Numbered from the stretch's first letter, positions 49,707 to 58,127 are shown. The stretch: 64,000 nucleotides of DNA from Acidobacteriota bacterium (GCA_003223025.1 QHXR01000022.1:1-64000), one strand, 5' to 3'. Translations and numbers: made by a program. The notes: generated by a model from the sequence alone, not told the origin.

Positions 49707-50564
49707 TCAAAATCTTCTGTGCTGCTCGCGCCATCCGAACGTTCCGATGTGATTCAGGTAGTCGTTATAAAAAAGCTTGCTCGCGATCGGTTTCGCGGCG
49801 ATGTTCGCCGGTCGATAGACGAGCTTCGTCGTCAGGAAGAGCGAAAGCGTCGGCAGTTTGGAAAGTTGATACAACACCGGTTGACTGATCTTAGATGTGA
49901 ATCCCTCGCGAAGCGGATCGATGTACTTCGTGATCCACTCGTTATTTTCCGCACCGTAAACCCAAGCTGAAATATAGCCGCCTTTTTTTACTTTCGAAGC
50001 GAGCGAGAGAAATGCTTTCTTCGGATCGGGCGTGTGATGCAGCACGCCGACACTGAAGGCGTAGTCGAATTCTCGCTTGAACGGAAGTTTGAAAATGTCG
50101 CACTGAACGATGTGGACGGTCGGCGTATGACGCGTCAACGCGAATGCAGATTCGACTCCGTCACCGAGATCGATTCCGATCACTTCCTTCGCACCCCACT
50201 CGGCGGCGAGTTTTGTATGCCGACCTTTTCCGCACCCGCCTTCGAGCACGACCTTGCCTTCGAAAAACTCCGGCTTCACCGGTTGCAGCCAACCTAGAAA
50301 TTGTTCGTTGTACTTCGGATCCTCTTGTGTGAAATGTGTCCACTGCCAACCGAAATTTTCAGCAGTCTCAGCTTTGTCCTCTTCGATCTTTCCGAGATCG
50401 GCAAACCGCGGAACACCGCGCACGACCTTGTATTCGCGTGTGCACTTCTTGCACGTCAGCACGCCCTCGATGATTTCTTTATCGTCGTACTTGCTGGCGT
50501 AAGCGAGCAGGATGTCACCGCCGCAGGTCGGGCAAGCGAGCAAATCTAGTAGTCTTTCTTTCAT
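49707..50564 (-). CDS. Class I methyltransferase with Zn-ribbon N-terminus, 3' end frameshifted
   Basis: This protein has 285 residues. N-terminal Trm112-like ribbon: LLACPTCGGD with CKKCTREYKVVRGVPRF. Then SAM motif VVLEGGCGKGRHTKLAAEWG, DLGDGVESAF, VQCDIFKLPFKREFDYAFS and VGVLHHTPDPKKAFL. The frame ends at WREQHRRF (stop 49707). A different frame continues with STEDFESWWEEIKAGDV and then IRHNRNSWCGFGRLL, stop at 49619-49621, which is the usual end of this family. About 15-20 residues normally between them (a VFDxLVAPxAFY type segment) are missing. I read a small deletion with frameshift near 49715-49720, so the product lacks its C-terminus and may be inactive. Confidence 0.85.
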   Translation of the reverse strand: MKERLLDLLACPTCGGDILLAYASKYDDKEIIEGVLTCKKCTREYKVVRGVPRFADLGKIEEDKAETAENFGWQWTHFTQEDPKYNEQFLGWLQPVKPEFFEGKVVLEGGCGKGRHTKLAAEWGAKEVIGIDLGDGVESAFALTRHTPTVHIVQCDIFKLPFKREFDYAFSVGVLHHTPDPKKAFLSLASKVKKGGYISAWVYGAENNEWITKYIDPLREGFTSKISQPVLYQLSKLPTLSLFLTTKLVYRPANIAAKPIASKLFYNDYLNHIGTFGWREQHRRF

Positions 50565-50596
50565 CTAGAAACTAATTTCAGAACAGCTTTTTTTTG

Positions 50597-50745
50597 TAGG
50601 AGGCTCTGTAGGAGCGACATGTTGGTAGAACGGAGCCTCCTAACCCAGTCGAGCTCCGTATGAGCGGCACAGGGTGTCGCTCATACGGAGCTCATGTAAA
50701 TTATTCGTCGTCGGTCTACCAACATTTCGCTCCTAACGGAGCTAA
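50597..50745. repeat. Nested palindrome with TAGGAGGCTCTGTAGGAGCG
   Basis: Contains TAGGAGGCTCTGTAGGAGCGACATGTTGGTAGA-type arms and a mirror set ending in CTACCAACATTTCGCTCC and TAACGGAGC, around GAGCTCCGTATGAGCG / CGCTCATACGGAGCTC. The right edge touches the stop codon of the next gene. Confidence 0.85.
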
Positions 50746-51222
50746 CTACTCCGAGGACCCTCCGACATATGCCTTGAACTCCTCAAACTCGCGATATGGA
50801 AACGGCTGGCGCCAGTTGAATTCAAACTCGTCCGTCTCGCGATCTTCATACAATTGATCGAATGTCGCGGCGAAGGATCCAATAACATCGCCGAGCGGAC
50901 CCGCATACGAGAACACCAACTCGCGTTCAGCAACGTCGCGTTCATCGGTCGGATACTGATAGATCTCAATCAGCAGATCCGAACCGTTTCGGACAAATCG
51001 AAAATCGAACTCCTCCGGATCGCGGTTCCATTTCAAAACATATTCGTTTGCGGCCGATTTTACGTCAGCAAGCGACGTCAGAATCTTCATCAACTCGGGC
51101 AGCGCCAATTCGTGAGGAGCATGGGCCGTCGTCGTGTGAAACTCACTCGCGCCGTCATCGAATCCGATCGACATCCATCCGCATTGCGGGCTGTTAAAGC
51201 TGACCTCAAGTTTCCCGGCCAT
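50746..51222 (-). CDS. Conserved protein of unknown function
   Basis: This protein has 158 residues, acidic and cytoplasmic. Segments such as SPQCGWMSIGFDDG, LPELMKILTSL, VLKWNRDPEEFDFRF, LLIEIYQYPTDERD and AATFDQLYEDRE read like a family of small beta-rich proteins found scattered beside polymorphic-toxin and unknown genes. No catalytic motif or signal is seen. The stop abuts a nested palindrome. I do not assign a function. Confidence 0.65.
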   Translation of the reverse strand: MAGKLEVSFNSPQCGWMSIGFDDGASEFHTTTAHAPHELALPELMKILTSLADVKSAANEYVLKWNRDPEEFDFRFVRNGSDLLIEIYQYPTDERDVAERELVFSYAGPLGDVIGSFAATFDQLYEDRETDEFEFNWRQPFPYREFEEFKAYVGGSSE

Positions 51223-51276
51223 AAGTCAGTTATGGTAACTTGTGAGCGAATGTTCGACAAACGGAGGATTGGTGGC

Positions 51277-51918
51277 ATGTCTCTCGTTTTTACCAAATGG
51301 GCGTCGATTTCCCTCTGCCTAATCGTCCTATGCGGATCCGCAAGGTTCGCGGGAGCACAAGTTCTGACCGGTGAGACGAAGATCTCCGAGCTCGTCATAG
51401 TCAACGTCCGTGCGGACAAACCTTCGCAGGAAATCAAATCGCTTGTCGAAATGCTTAAGGTAGAGCGAGCCAAGGGTCCGGCCGAATTGAACGTCGACGT
51501 GGTGCACGGGCCGACTCTCAATATCCCACCCGAACCCCGCGAATCCAACAACCTGGACGTGAAACCGGACCCGCTTTTGTTGACGGTAACGGTTGGTCCG
51601 AAGGGGAATGTGGAATTGAACTCTGAAAAGTTGGGGAGTCTCTTGAACGTCGAACCACTCACAAAGCTCCTGGTAAAAGTTTTTAAGGACCGCGAAGTCA
51701 ACGGTGTGTTTCGCGAAGACACGAACGACGTCGAAAAGACTGTGAGGCTGAGACTGGATCCCGCTCTGAAAGTTAGCGATCTGGAAAAGATCGCGATCGG
51801 AGTGGACGAAGCCGGATCCGATCGTATCGTCTTACTGATCGATCCGCCGGATACCTTGCCAAGTATTGATACGATTTTCCTGCCGCAGGTACCCTCTCGA
51901 AAGCGTAAACGCCACTGA
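51277..51918 (+). CDS. Secreted ExbD/TolR-like periplasmic-domain protein
   Basis: This protein has 213 residues from ATG 51277, with CGGAGGA ten bases upstream. The signal peptide covers residues 1-26 ([19 protein letters not shown]). The mature part contains a long linker ([21 protein letters not shown]), then [20 protein letters not shown] and [35 protein letters not shown], given here as [13 protein letters not shown] and [12 protein letters not shown]. That is the ExbD/TolR periplasmic pattern, here without the usual transmembrane anchor. thyA starts eleven bases after the stop, so the two are probably co-transcribed; the functional link is not evident. Confidence 0.7.
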   Translation: MSLVFTKWASISLCLIVLCGSARFAGAQVLTGETKISELVIVNVRADKPSQEIKSLVEMLKVERAKGPAELNVDVVHGPTLNIPPEPRESNNLDVKPDPLLLTVTVGPKGNVELNSEKLGSLLNVEPLTKLLVKVFKDREVNGVFREDTNDVEKTVRLRLDPALKVSDLEKIAIGVDEAGSDRIVLLIDPPDTLPSIDTIFLPQVPSRKRKRH

Positions 51919-51928
51919 CCCGTTTTTT

Positions 51929-52774
51929 ATGAAGCAGTATCACGACCTTCTCAGACATATTCTCGAAAACGGTACCCGTCACGAAGACCGGACCGGTGTC
52001 GGGACGATCTCGACATTTGGATATCAAACTCGGTTCGATCTTCGCGAAGGATTTCCCATCGTCACGACCAAACGAGTTCCGTTTCGATGGGTTGCTGAAG
52101 AATTGTTCTGGTTTCTGAGTGGCTCGACAAGCGAGGCTGACCTTCAGGCACGCGGTGTGGATATCTGGCAGGAATGGGCGACCGAGGAGCAGACCTCAAG
52201 ATTCGATCGGAGCGCCGGCGATCTCGGGCCCGTGTATGGATATCTTTGGCGGTCGTTCGGCGGTGATTACCCGGAGATGAACGGCGTAGATCAGATCGCT
52301 CGACTGATCCGCGAGATCGAACAGAATCCAAACTCGCGTCGCCTGATCGTCACCGGTTGGAATCCGGAGACATGTGATGAAGTCGCGCTGCCTCCGTGTC
52401 ATACGCTTTTCCAATTCAAGATCGACGGCGGAAAGACGCTCCACTGCCAACTCTATCAACGATCAGCCGACGCGTTCCTCGGCGTGCCGTTTAATATCTC
52501 GAGTTACGCGCTACTGACCCATCTCATCGCTCACGTGTGCGGTCTCGAGGTCGGAGATTTCATTCACACGTTTGGTGATCTGCACATCTATTCGAATCAT
52601 TTCGATCAGGTGCACGAACTCCTATCCCGAGAACCGTTCGAACTGCCGAAGTTAGAATTTCTGAACGCTTCGAACCTGAAAGGACTCGACGGGCTTTTGA
52701 ATTTCAAATTTGAGAATTTGAAATTGGAAGGTTATCAACCCCACGGCAAGATCGCGGCGCCCGTGGCTGTCTAA
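51929..52774 (+). CDS. thyA: Thymidylate synthase
   Basis: This protein has 281 residues from ATG 51929 ([12 protein letters not shown]). It is close to the usual ThyA length. Signatures: [41 protein letters not shown], the catalytic Cys in [32 protein letters not shown] (read in two parts) and [14 protein letters not shown]. It makes dTMP from dUMP using methylene-THF. The C-terminus IAAPVAV is the conserved folate-binding end. Confidence 0.97.
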   Translation: MKQYHDLLRHILENGTRHEDRTGVGTISTFGYQTRFDLREGFPIVTTKRVPFRWVAEELFWFLSGSTSEADLQARGVDIWQEWATEEQTSRFDRSAGDLGPVYGYLWRSFGGDYPEMNGVDQIARLIREIEQNPNSRRLIVTGWNPETCDEVALPPCHTLFQFKIDGGKTLHCQLYQRSADAFLGVPFNISSYALLTHLIAHVCGLEVGDFIHTFGDLHIYSNHFDQVHELLSREPFELPKLEFLNASNLKGLDGLLNFKFENLKLEGYQPHGKIAAPVAV

Positions 52775-52781
52775 AAATTAT

Positions 52782-52867
52782 TGCCCGCGAAATACGCGAA
52801 AAGGACGCGAAATACAGAAAGGAAAACTCTTTCTTATTTTCGCGTCCTTTCGCGTATTTCGCGGGCA
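52782..52867. repeat. GCCCGCGAAATACGCG hairpin family, copy E
   Basis: Arms TGCCCGCGAAATACGCGAAA and TTTCGCGTATTTCGCGGGCA are almost exact, separated by about 46 bases that contain AAGGACGCGAAA / TTTCGCGTCCTT. It lies between the convergent thyA and VWFA genes. Confidence 0.92.
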
Positions 52868-52876
52868 AACTAGTTC

Positions 52877-53770
52877 TTATTTAACATTCGGCGGCTGCGC
52901 AGTCTTCGTGCGGACCGTTATTCCTTCGGGTGCAGTAAGAAAAACGCGACGGATGTCATAACTTGAAGTGTTCGTCGGGATGTACGAGAGCAGATATCGG
53001 CTGCGTCGCAATTCGTCGCAGATCGTCTTCGCCGCGTCTTGCGCTTCTTCGAGCGGAAAGATCGTTCCGCCGGTCCCCTCAGTAAGCTGTGTCAGAACCG
53101 CAGGAGCTTTGGGCTGATCGCGGCGATAGACTCCGCCGGTGCGATCGGGAAGCTGCAATGCATAAACCGTGACGTTCTCGGTCTGAAGACGACCGAGAAT
53201 CGTCTGGAAATTCATCTTGCTTCCACGATCGACTCCGTCACTGATCAGAACGACCGCCACCTTTCGGGTTCCCGGCATCAACGGTTGGAGGACTTCGGTC
53301 ACGGTCGAATCGAGTGCGTCGAAAAGATTCGGGCTTCCTTTTTTTCGGAATGTCGCGAGCGACGTTTCCATCTTTTTAGCGTCATCGGTCCATTCCTGAA
53401 CGATCTCCGCTTTTTCGTCGTAGGCGAGGACGAACAACTGATCGCCGTCGAAGATCTCATACGCAAATTCCATCGTCGCCTTTTTCAACTTCTCAACATC
53501 GGCTCCGATAGTCTGCGAGTTGTCGACCAGAAGGACGATCTTGGACGGCGACGGGTCAAGACTGAAATTCCGTATCTTCTGTTCGAACCCGTTTTCGTAC
53601 AGCGACAGATTCTCGACCCTAATCGGATCCGTCTTCCCGTCGGTCCGTGAAGCCGTCACGGTCAGGAGCGTGCCCTCGAGATTGCCGCCGCGATTTACAT
53701 TTCCCGACTGCGCGAATCCTGAGATCACGGACGTAGCAATCAAAATTGAAATTATTACCAGTCGGGTCAT
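52877..53770 (-). CDS. VWFA-domain secreted protein (Acidobacterial type)
   Basis: This protein has 297 residues. The signal peptide covers residues 1-20 (RLVIISILIATSVISGFAQ). A short beta-region follows, then a von Willebrand A domain: IVLLVDNSQTIG (MIDAS DxSxT; here DNSQT), FDALDSTVTEVL, KVAVVLISDGVDRGS and GGTIFPLEEAQD. It resembles the VWFA-related proteins that are abundant in Acidobacteria. A calcium- or magnesium-dependent adhesion role is likely. Its ATG directly follows the fmdB stop codon (TAAATG), so the two are translated together. Confidence 0.9.
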   Translation of the reverse strand: MTRLVIISILIATSVISGFAQSGNVNRGGNLEGTLLTVTASRTDGKTDPIRVENLSLYENGFEQKIRNFSLDPSPSKIVLLVDNSQTIGADVEKLKKATMEFAYEIFDGDQLFVLAYDEKAEIVQEWTDDAKKMETSLATFRKKGSPNLFDALDSTVTEVLQPLMPGTRKVAVVLISDGVDRGSKMNFQTILGRLQTENVTVYALQLPDRTGGVYRRDQPKAPAVLTQLTEGTGGTIFPLEEAQDAAKTICDELRRSRYLLSYIPTNTSSYDIRRVFLTAPEGITVRTKTAQPPNVK

Positions 53771-54094
53771 TTAATCTTTCGTCGTCGATCCGCCGTCTTT
53801 TTTGGGCGTCGGTGCAGCGTCGCTTTTCGGCTTTGATGCATCAGCGGACTTTTCGGTTGATTCACCACTCGAACCTTTTTCAGTTTTCGCGGATCCTTCG
53901 GTCTTGGCCCCGCTCTTACCTGCATAATCGGTGACATACCAGCCGGCTCCTTTAAATTGGAACCCGGAGAGCGACCACTGTTTCTCCAGCTCGCCGCCGC
54001 AGGTTTCACATTTCTTCAGGGGTTCTTCGTTAACAGACTGACGTTTCTCGATTTGCGTCCCGCAGTCCTTACATCTGTACTCGTAAATAGGCAT
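53771..54094 (-). CDS. FmdB-family zinc-ribbon protein
   Basis: This protein has 107 residues. The start MPIYEYRCKDCG carries the first zinc Cys pair (CKDC); the second is CETCGG near residue 32. GFQFKGAGWYVTDYAG is the typical family core. The rest (residues 60-107) is a Lys/Ser/Ala/Asp-rich low-complexity tail. The family was first noted as a regulator of the acetamidase operon; in most species the role is unknown. Upstream it diverges from the metal-related pair at 54181. Confidence 0.9.
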   Translation of the reverse strand: MPIYEYRCKDCGTQIEKRQSVNEEPLKKCETCGGELEKQWSLSGFQFKGAGWYVTDYAGKSGAKTEGSAKTEKGSSGESTEKSADASKPKSDAAPTPKKDGGSTTKD

Positions 54095-54118
54095 AAACTA
54101 AATAAATAAAAAAGCTGG

Positions 54119-54167
54119 GAGTATTATACTCGTTGCTGGTAAAATTTACCGGCGCTATACTGGCGCC
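54119..54167 (+). promoter_or_regulatory. Promoter with three overlapping palindromes before the Cys-rich pair
   Basis: A -35 (TTGCTG, 54133-54138), a 17-base spacer and a -10 (TATACT, 54156-54161) are visible, with the ATG at 54181. Three perfect palindromes cover it: GAGTAT-T-ATACTC (54119-54131), GGTAAA-A-TTTACC (54138-54150) in the spacer, and GGCGC...GCGCC (54151-54155 / 54163-54167) around the -10. The arrangement suggests metal-responsive repression or MerR-type control. Confidence 0.65.
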
Positions 54168-54180
54168 GGGTTCACGTCTG

Positions 54181-54597
54181 ATGAAACGGGTCAAAAAATA
54201 TTGCAGAAAAACGCTGGCGGGATTCATGTCGTTGTGGATCAGCGGAATCGCGCTTCTGTTCTTCTGCCAGATGCCGGCACGTGCAGCTGGCGCCGAGTTT
54301 TGCCCGCTCGCAAAGGTCTCGAAAGGCCATTGCGATCATTCGAGTAAGAAGAGCAAGTCAGACCTGTTCTCGCAGAGCACGCCTCAGGCATTTGATTGCT
54401 GCGGATTTATCCCCGCTGTTTTTGATAAGACTCGAAAGATCGAGCGACACAAGCAACCGGCGAGCGTTGGCGAAAAGCAGTTGCCGTTCCGTTTGAAAGT
54501 TCGTCCGGCACGAAGCGGCTGGCCAAAAGCCACTCAAGCCTCCTATCCACCCAATCCGGGTCGGATCTTCATCAGACATCACGCCCTTCGTATTTAG
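54181..54597 (+). CDS. Small Cys/His-containing secreted protein, possibly copper-related
   Basis: This protein has 138 residues from ATG 54181, 20 bases after the -10; a TTG at 54133 is inside the promoter. The signal segment is residues 12-35 (SLWISGIALLFFCQMPARAAG). The mature part has FCPLAKVSKGHCDHSS and DCCGFIPAVFDKTRKIE, then a basic region ending in IFIRHHALRI. The CP..HCDH and CC motifs suggest metal binding. I do not recognise a named family, but small exported proteins of this kind sit with copper and mercury genes in Blastocatellia. It probably forms an operon with 54672. Confidence 0.65.
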   Translation: MKRVKKYCRKTLAGFMSLWISGIALLFFCQMPARAAGAEFCPLAKVSKGHCDHSSKKSKSDLFSQSTPQAFDCCGFIPAVFDKTRKIERHKQPASVGEKQLPFRLKVRPARSGWPKATQASYPPNPGRIFIRHHALRI

Positions 54598-54671
54598 AGA
54601 GCACTGAACATGCCGTGCGAACGATTCGTCGGCAACATTCATTGGCTTTCTGAATATACGAGGTAAATAAA

Positions 54672-55034
54672 ATGAAAAGATTGATACTCGCGATCTCGGT
54701 GTTACTCGTCCTCGGACTTGCCGCCGCAGCGATCGCATATAACCGAACTGCCGTCGCTGAGACGGCGATGTCTTGCTGCTGCTGTGCGGGCGATTCTTGT
54801 CCTATGAAGGATTCGGCTTCCGGCGAAACGGCGTCATGCTGCAATGAAGACTGCTGCAAAGACGGCTCGTGCGCGATGAAGAAGGACGCAGCCGCCGCCG
54901 CCGAAAACATGCCGGCTGATTGTCCGATGATGAAGAACAAAACCGGTGAAGCGACGGCTGGAGAGCATCAGCCTATGCACACTGATAGTAAGTCCTGCAG
55001 TTGTGCTTGCTGCAAAGCGAAGCAGAACGTTTAG
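54672..55034 (+). CDS. Cys-rich exported protein, metallothionein-like
   Basis: This protein has 120 residues. The start has GAGGTAA upstream. The signal peptide covers residues 1-24 (LAISVLLVLGLAAAAIAY). The mature part contains about 17 Cys in clusters (SCCCCAGDSC, CCNEDCCKDGSC, CSCACC) with Met-rich pieces (CPMMKN, CPMK, QPMHTD). That composition is typical of periplasmic proteins that hold soft metals such as Cu(I), Ag or Hg. It sits 74 bases after the previous gene and is probably co-transcribed from the promoter at 54133. A very strong terminator follows. Family not recognised. Confidence 0.8.
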   Translation: MKRLILAISVLLVLGLAAAAIAYNRTAVAETAMSCCCCAGDSCPMKDSASGETASCCNEDCCKDGSCAMKKDAAAAAENMPADCPMMKNKTGEATAGEHQPMHTDSKSCSCACCKAKQNV

Positions 55035-55050
55035 GCTTCGCTTCAAACTA

Positions 55051-55088
55051 AAAAAGAGAGGCTGTCCGAAAGGACAGCCTCTCTTTTT
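55051..55088. terminator. Perfect 17-bp terminator hairpin
   Basis: Arms 55051-55067 and 55072-55088 (AAAAAGAGAGGCTGTCC) pair exactly around a GAAA tetraloop, with A and T runs at the ends. It is bidirectional between the Cys-rich gene and the repeat before trxB. Confidence 0.92.
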
Positions 55089-55101
55089 AATATATTCTCA
55101 G

Positions 55102-55277
55102 CATCGCGTAGCGATGGCATGAATTTAGCCGTGGCCCTTCAGGCCACGGTAAGGCCGGCATGATTTCGTCGCGTAGCGACGGCTGAGATTCAGGCGTCGC
55201 TGACGCGACGCGGTCGCGATCCCGGTTTCCGTGGCCTTAATGGCCACGGCTAAATTCATGCGATCGCTACGCGACCC
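55102..55277. repeat. Composite palindrome element, CGTGGCC family, copy 3
   Basis: Same block order as copies 1 and 2: ATCGCGTAGCGAT, TTTAGCCGTGGCC/GGCCACGG, GTCGCGTAGCGACG, GCGTCGCTGACGCGACGC, CCGTGGCC/GGCCACGGCTAAA, ATCGCTACGCGA. It lies between the Cys-rich gene and the trxB gene (converging). Confidence 0.9.
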
Positions 55278-55282
55278 GGAAA

Positions 55283-56296
55283 CTACCAATTAGTAGGCGT
55301 ATTCTTCGCCGCATTCGGAACATGATGCTCCGCCAAGAACCTCTCCGCATCGATGGCTGCCATACATCCCGTTCCCGCCGCGGTCACGGCCTGACGATAG
55401 TACGAATCCTGTGCATCGCCGCATGCGAAAACGCCTTCGATATTCGTCTTCATTGTCTTGCCTTCGGTTATCAAATATCCGACGTCGTCCATGTCGAGGA
55501 CGCCCTTGAACAGTTCGGTATTCGGCTTGTGCCCGATCGCAATGAACACGCCCTGCGTCGGAAAATTAGAAGTCTCGTTCGTCTCGTTATTGAAAAGTGT
55601 CACGCTCTCGACGCCCGCTTCCTTCGAACCCTGGATATCCTTCAGCTCGGTATTCCAAAGCACGTCGATCTTTTCGTGAGCAAGCACGCGTTCCTGCATG
55701 ATCTTCGAAGCGCGAAATTCGTGTCGCCGGTGAACAAGCGAAACTTTCGATGCGAATCGCGTGAGGAAAAGCGCCTCTTCCATCGCCGTGTCGCCGCCAC
55801 CGACTACGACGATCGGTTTTCCTCGAAAGAAAAACCCGTCGCACGTCGCGCATGCCGAAACACCGTTTCCACCTAAGCCTTCGGGAACCGGAGCTTCGCC
55901 TGGAATTCCCAACCATTTCGCTGACGCTCCGGTCGAGATGATCAGCGTATCCGCTTTTACGATCGTCGTGATCTCGTCAGCGTCTTCGCTGTCCTTTCCG
56001 TAAAGTGTGAACGGTCGTTGCGAAAGATCGACCTTGTCGATCCATACGTTAATAATCTCGGTCCCGAATCGAACCGCTTGTTCACGAAACTGCTCCATCA
56101 AGGCCGGTCCCATGATCCCGTCAGCAAAGCCCGGATAATTCTCAACGTCGGTCGTGATCGTCAACTGACCGCCGGGCTGAGGACCGTCGATGACGAGCGG
56201 CGAAAGCTCAGCTCGCGAAGCGTAGATCGCCGCCGTGAGTCCGGCCGGACCCGAACCTAGAATCACGACCTTGCGCTCGATGTTTGTTGTGGACAT
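55283..56296 (-). CDS. trxB: Thioredoxin reductase
   Basis: This protein has 337 residues from ATG 56296. The FAD motif VVILGSGPAGLTAAIYASRA lies near residue 10 (read as GSGPAG), followed by PGGQL, ACATCDG (redox-active CxxC) near residue 150, the NADPH motif VVGGGDTAMEEALF, and FACGDAQDSYYRQAVTAAGTG near residue 300, split as GVFACGDAQ and RQAVTAAGTG. It keeps thioredoxin reduced with NADPH. It fits with NrdAB, which needs thioredoxin or glutaredoxin. An ATG at 56317 is possible but less conserved. Confidence 0.96.
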   Translation of the reverse strand: MSTTNIERKVVILGSGPAGLTAAIYASRAELSPLVIDGPQPGGQLTITTDVENYPGFADGIMGPALMEQFREQAVRFGTEIINVWIDKVDLSQRPFTLYGKDSEDADEITTIVKADTLIISTGASAKWLGIPGEAPVPEGLGGNGVSACATCDGFFFRGKPIVVVGGGDTAMEEALFLTRFASKVSLVHRRHEFRASKIMQERVLAHEKIDVLWNTELKDIQGSKEAGVESVTLFNNETNETSNFPTQGVFIAIGHKPNTELFKGVLDMDDVGYLITEGKTMKTNIEGVFACGDAQDSYYRQAVTAAGTGCMAAIDAERFLAEHHVPNAAKNTPTNW

Positions 56297-56515
56297 GTGT
56301 CGTTCGATGCTCTCCAAAAGCTTGAAAAATTTGAAATAATCGCTATGTCTGTAGTATAACTATCGCGTCGTAACTTAGTCGAATAAAGACAGGGACGCCA
56401 GCTTTACAGAATTCCGCCCCCGAAATTAAATATCGATAGCGAACCGGTCAAATGGGAGTTTTCCGGTTTCAGGTGTTAAGCTAGGTTTGCTCGGAACGCG
56501 CCCCTTCGACAAAAC

Positions 56516-56893
56516 ATGCCGACCAGTATGCAGCCTCAGTTTGAGGAAAAACGCTTTGCACTTCGGATGGCCCTTCGCCTTCCGATCGTAGTATCCGGGC
56601 GCACTGAGGATGGTGCGGCGTGGAGCGAGCCGACTGAGACCGACGACATCTCAACGCTGGGAGCACTGTTCCAACTCAATCAAAGTATTTCCGAAGGCGA
56701 GACGCTTTATATCCGCTCGCACCGCCCCGACGGAGTTCCGGTCGAGGTGAAGGCGAAGGTCGCCCGCGTCGGTGCGTCAAGCTATGGAACATCGCGTGTC
56801 GGTGTTTCGATCATCGAGTCAAAAGATAACTGGCTTCGATTATTCGTCGCGTGGATCGCGGACGACAACGTAGTTGAAGGAATTGAAGAGTAG
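56516..56893 (+). CDS. PilZ-domain protein
   Basis: This protein has 125 residues. It opens with RFALRMALRLPIVVSGR, the usual R-x-x-x-R stretch (here R...RMALR) of PilZ, and has the conserved DDISTLGALFQL (D-x-S-x-x-G-A) near residue 43. The remainder is a beta-barrel. PilZ domains bind cyclic di-GMP; the first Arg motif is degenerate compared with RxxxR, so binding is uncertain. Often found free-standing in Acidobacteria. No cyclase or phosphodiesterase gene is nearby. Confidence 0.82.
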   Translation: MPTSMQPQFEEKRFALRMALRLPIVVSGRTEDGAAWSEPTETDDISTLGALFQLNQSISEGETLYIRSHRPDGVPVEVKAKVARVGASSYGTSRVGVSIIESKDNWLRLFVAWIADDNVVEGIEE

Positions 56894-56899
56894 ACGACG

Positions 56900-56993
56900 T
56901 AGGACAGGCTGTTAGCCTGTACTGTTCGCGGATGAGGTGAGTTTTCAAAACCGAGACGACAATACGAGGACAGGCTAACAGCCTGTCCTACCC
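56900..56993. repeat. Inverted repeat TAGGACAGGCTGTTAGCCTGT
   Basis: Left arm TAGGACAGGCTGTTAGCCTG and right arm CAGGCTAACAGCCTGTCCTA are exact reverse complements (20 bases), with a loop of about 50 bases. It lies between the PilZ gene and the enoyl-CoA hydratase gene. Confidence 0.9.
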
Positions 56994-56997
56994 TTTT

Positions 56998-57780
56998 ATG
57001 ACATACGAAACAATCACCGTCGAAAGACGCGACACTGGTGTCGCTGTTCTCACGATCAACCGGCCGGAAAAGCTCAATGCTCTGAACAAACAGGTTCACA
57101 CCGAAGGCGTCGCCGCACTCGAAGATCTGAAGCGCGATGATTCCGTGCGCGTTCTCGTGATAACCGGTGCAGGTGAAAAATCTTTTATCGCAGGCGCTGA
57201 CATCAGCGAATTCGCGGGACAGACACCCGTGACACAGCGAAATCTTTTTCACGAGAAAACGTTCTTCAATTCAATCGACTCATTTCCGAAACCCACGATC
57301 GCGATGGTCAACGGATTTTGTCTCGGCGGCGGAAACGAGCTTGCGCTCGCATGCGATCTTCGCGTCTGCAGCGGGAACGCAAAATTTTCTCAGCCTGAGA
57401 TCAATCTCGGCATCATGTCCGGCGGGGGTGGAACTCAGCGACTGACGCGTTTGATCGGCGAGGGGCGTTCGATGGAGATCATGCTGACCGGTGACATGAT
57501 CGACGCCGAAACGGCACTGAAATTCGGACTCGTGAATCACGTTTACCCGGCGGCCGAGCTCGAAGCTAAAACAATGGAGCTCGCTGAAAAGATCGCGACC
57601 AAAGCGCCGATCGCTCTGCAGCTCTGTAAAGAAGCGGTGAAGTTCGCGTCACGTTCGAATCTCGACGAAGGCCTCCGTCGCGAAGTCGATCTCTTCGCGA
57701 TCTGTTTTTCGACGGAAGACAAACAGGAAGGCGTGTCGGCGTTTTTGGAGAAGCGAAAGCCGAACTTTAAGGGGAAGTAG
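56998..57780 (+). CDS. Enoyl-CoA hydratase/isomerase (crotonase) family protein
   Basis: This protein has 260 residues. Crotonase signatures: INRPEKLNALN, GAGEKSFIAGADISEFAG (oxyanion AGAD), KPTIAMVNGFCLGGGNELALACDLR, read around NGFCLGGG, PEINLGIMSGGGGTQRL and GLVNHVYP. The Glu pair of the active site is seen in GNELAL and the QPEINLGI region. It probably acts on 3-hydroxybutyryl- or other short-chain acyl-CoA. No other beta-oxidation genes flank it. Confidence 0.93.
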   Translation: MTYETITVERRDTGVAVLTINRPEKLNALNKQVHTEGVAALEDLKRDDSVRVLVITGAGEKSFIAGADISEFAGQTPVTQRNLFHEKTFFNSIDSFPKPTIAMVNGFCLGGGNELALACDLRVCSGNAKFSQPEINLGIMSGGGGTQRLTRLIGEGRSMEIMLTGDMIDAETALKFGLVNHVYPAAELEAKTMELAEKIATKAPIALQLCKEAVKFASRSNLDEGLRREVDLFAICFSTEDKQEGVSAFLEKRKPNFKGK

Positions 57781-57957
57781 TCTAGCGAGCCTATCGAGTC
57801 TGTCGGGTGTCTTTTCGTGTTCTTTCGTGTGAGTTAGTGGTTCCAGTCTTTAAGGCCGAAAGAACTGGAACCACGAACTTACACGAAACAACACAAACGA
57901 AGAAAACACGAAGTCAATAGACTCAATAGACTTGAAAGACTCGACTAGACTCACTTG
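57781..57957. repeat. 9-bp unit remnants and TTAGTGGTTCCAGT palindrome, copy 2
   Basis: Left: a short run of the 9-bp unit also seen at 22040 (TCTAGCGAGCCTATCGAGTC). Middle: a palindrome (57815-57908) with TTCGTGTGAGTTAGTGGTTC and GAACTGGAACCACGAACTTA. Right: mirror units (AGACTCAATAGACTTGAAAG). The architecture mirrors 22040-22452. Confidence 0.8.
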
Positions 57958-57983
57958 ACGCTCTGAAACGATTTCGGTAGATT
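57955..57983 (+). promoter_or_regulatory. Possible tRNA-Ala promoter
   Basis: TTGACG (57955-57960), a 17-base spacer, and TAGATT (57978-57983), a fair sigma-70 match. It lies 57 bases upstream of the mature tRNA. Confidence 0.45.
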
Positions 57984-58040
57984 CAAACTTCGTCGTTCCG
58001 GCAACTAGAAACTAGAAACCAGGAACTCGAAACTTAAATT

Positions 58041-58116
58041 GGGGACGTAGCTCAGCTGGGAGAGCGCTGCAATGGCATTGCAGAGGTCAGGGGTTCGATC
58101 CCCCTCGTCTCCACCA
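58041..58116 (+). tRNA. tRNA-Ala (GGC)
   Basis: 76 nt. Acceptor stem GGGGACG / CGTCTCC, D-stem GCTC...GAGC, anticodon stem CTGCA / TGCAG with loop ATGGCAT giving anticodon GGC (alanine), variable AGGTC, T-stem AGGGG / CCCCT with TTCGATC loop. CCA is encoded (58114-58116). All stems pair and the invariant positions are present. Confidence 0.97.
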
Positions 58117-58127
58117 ATCAAATTAAG

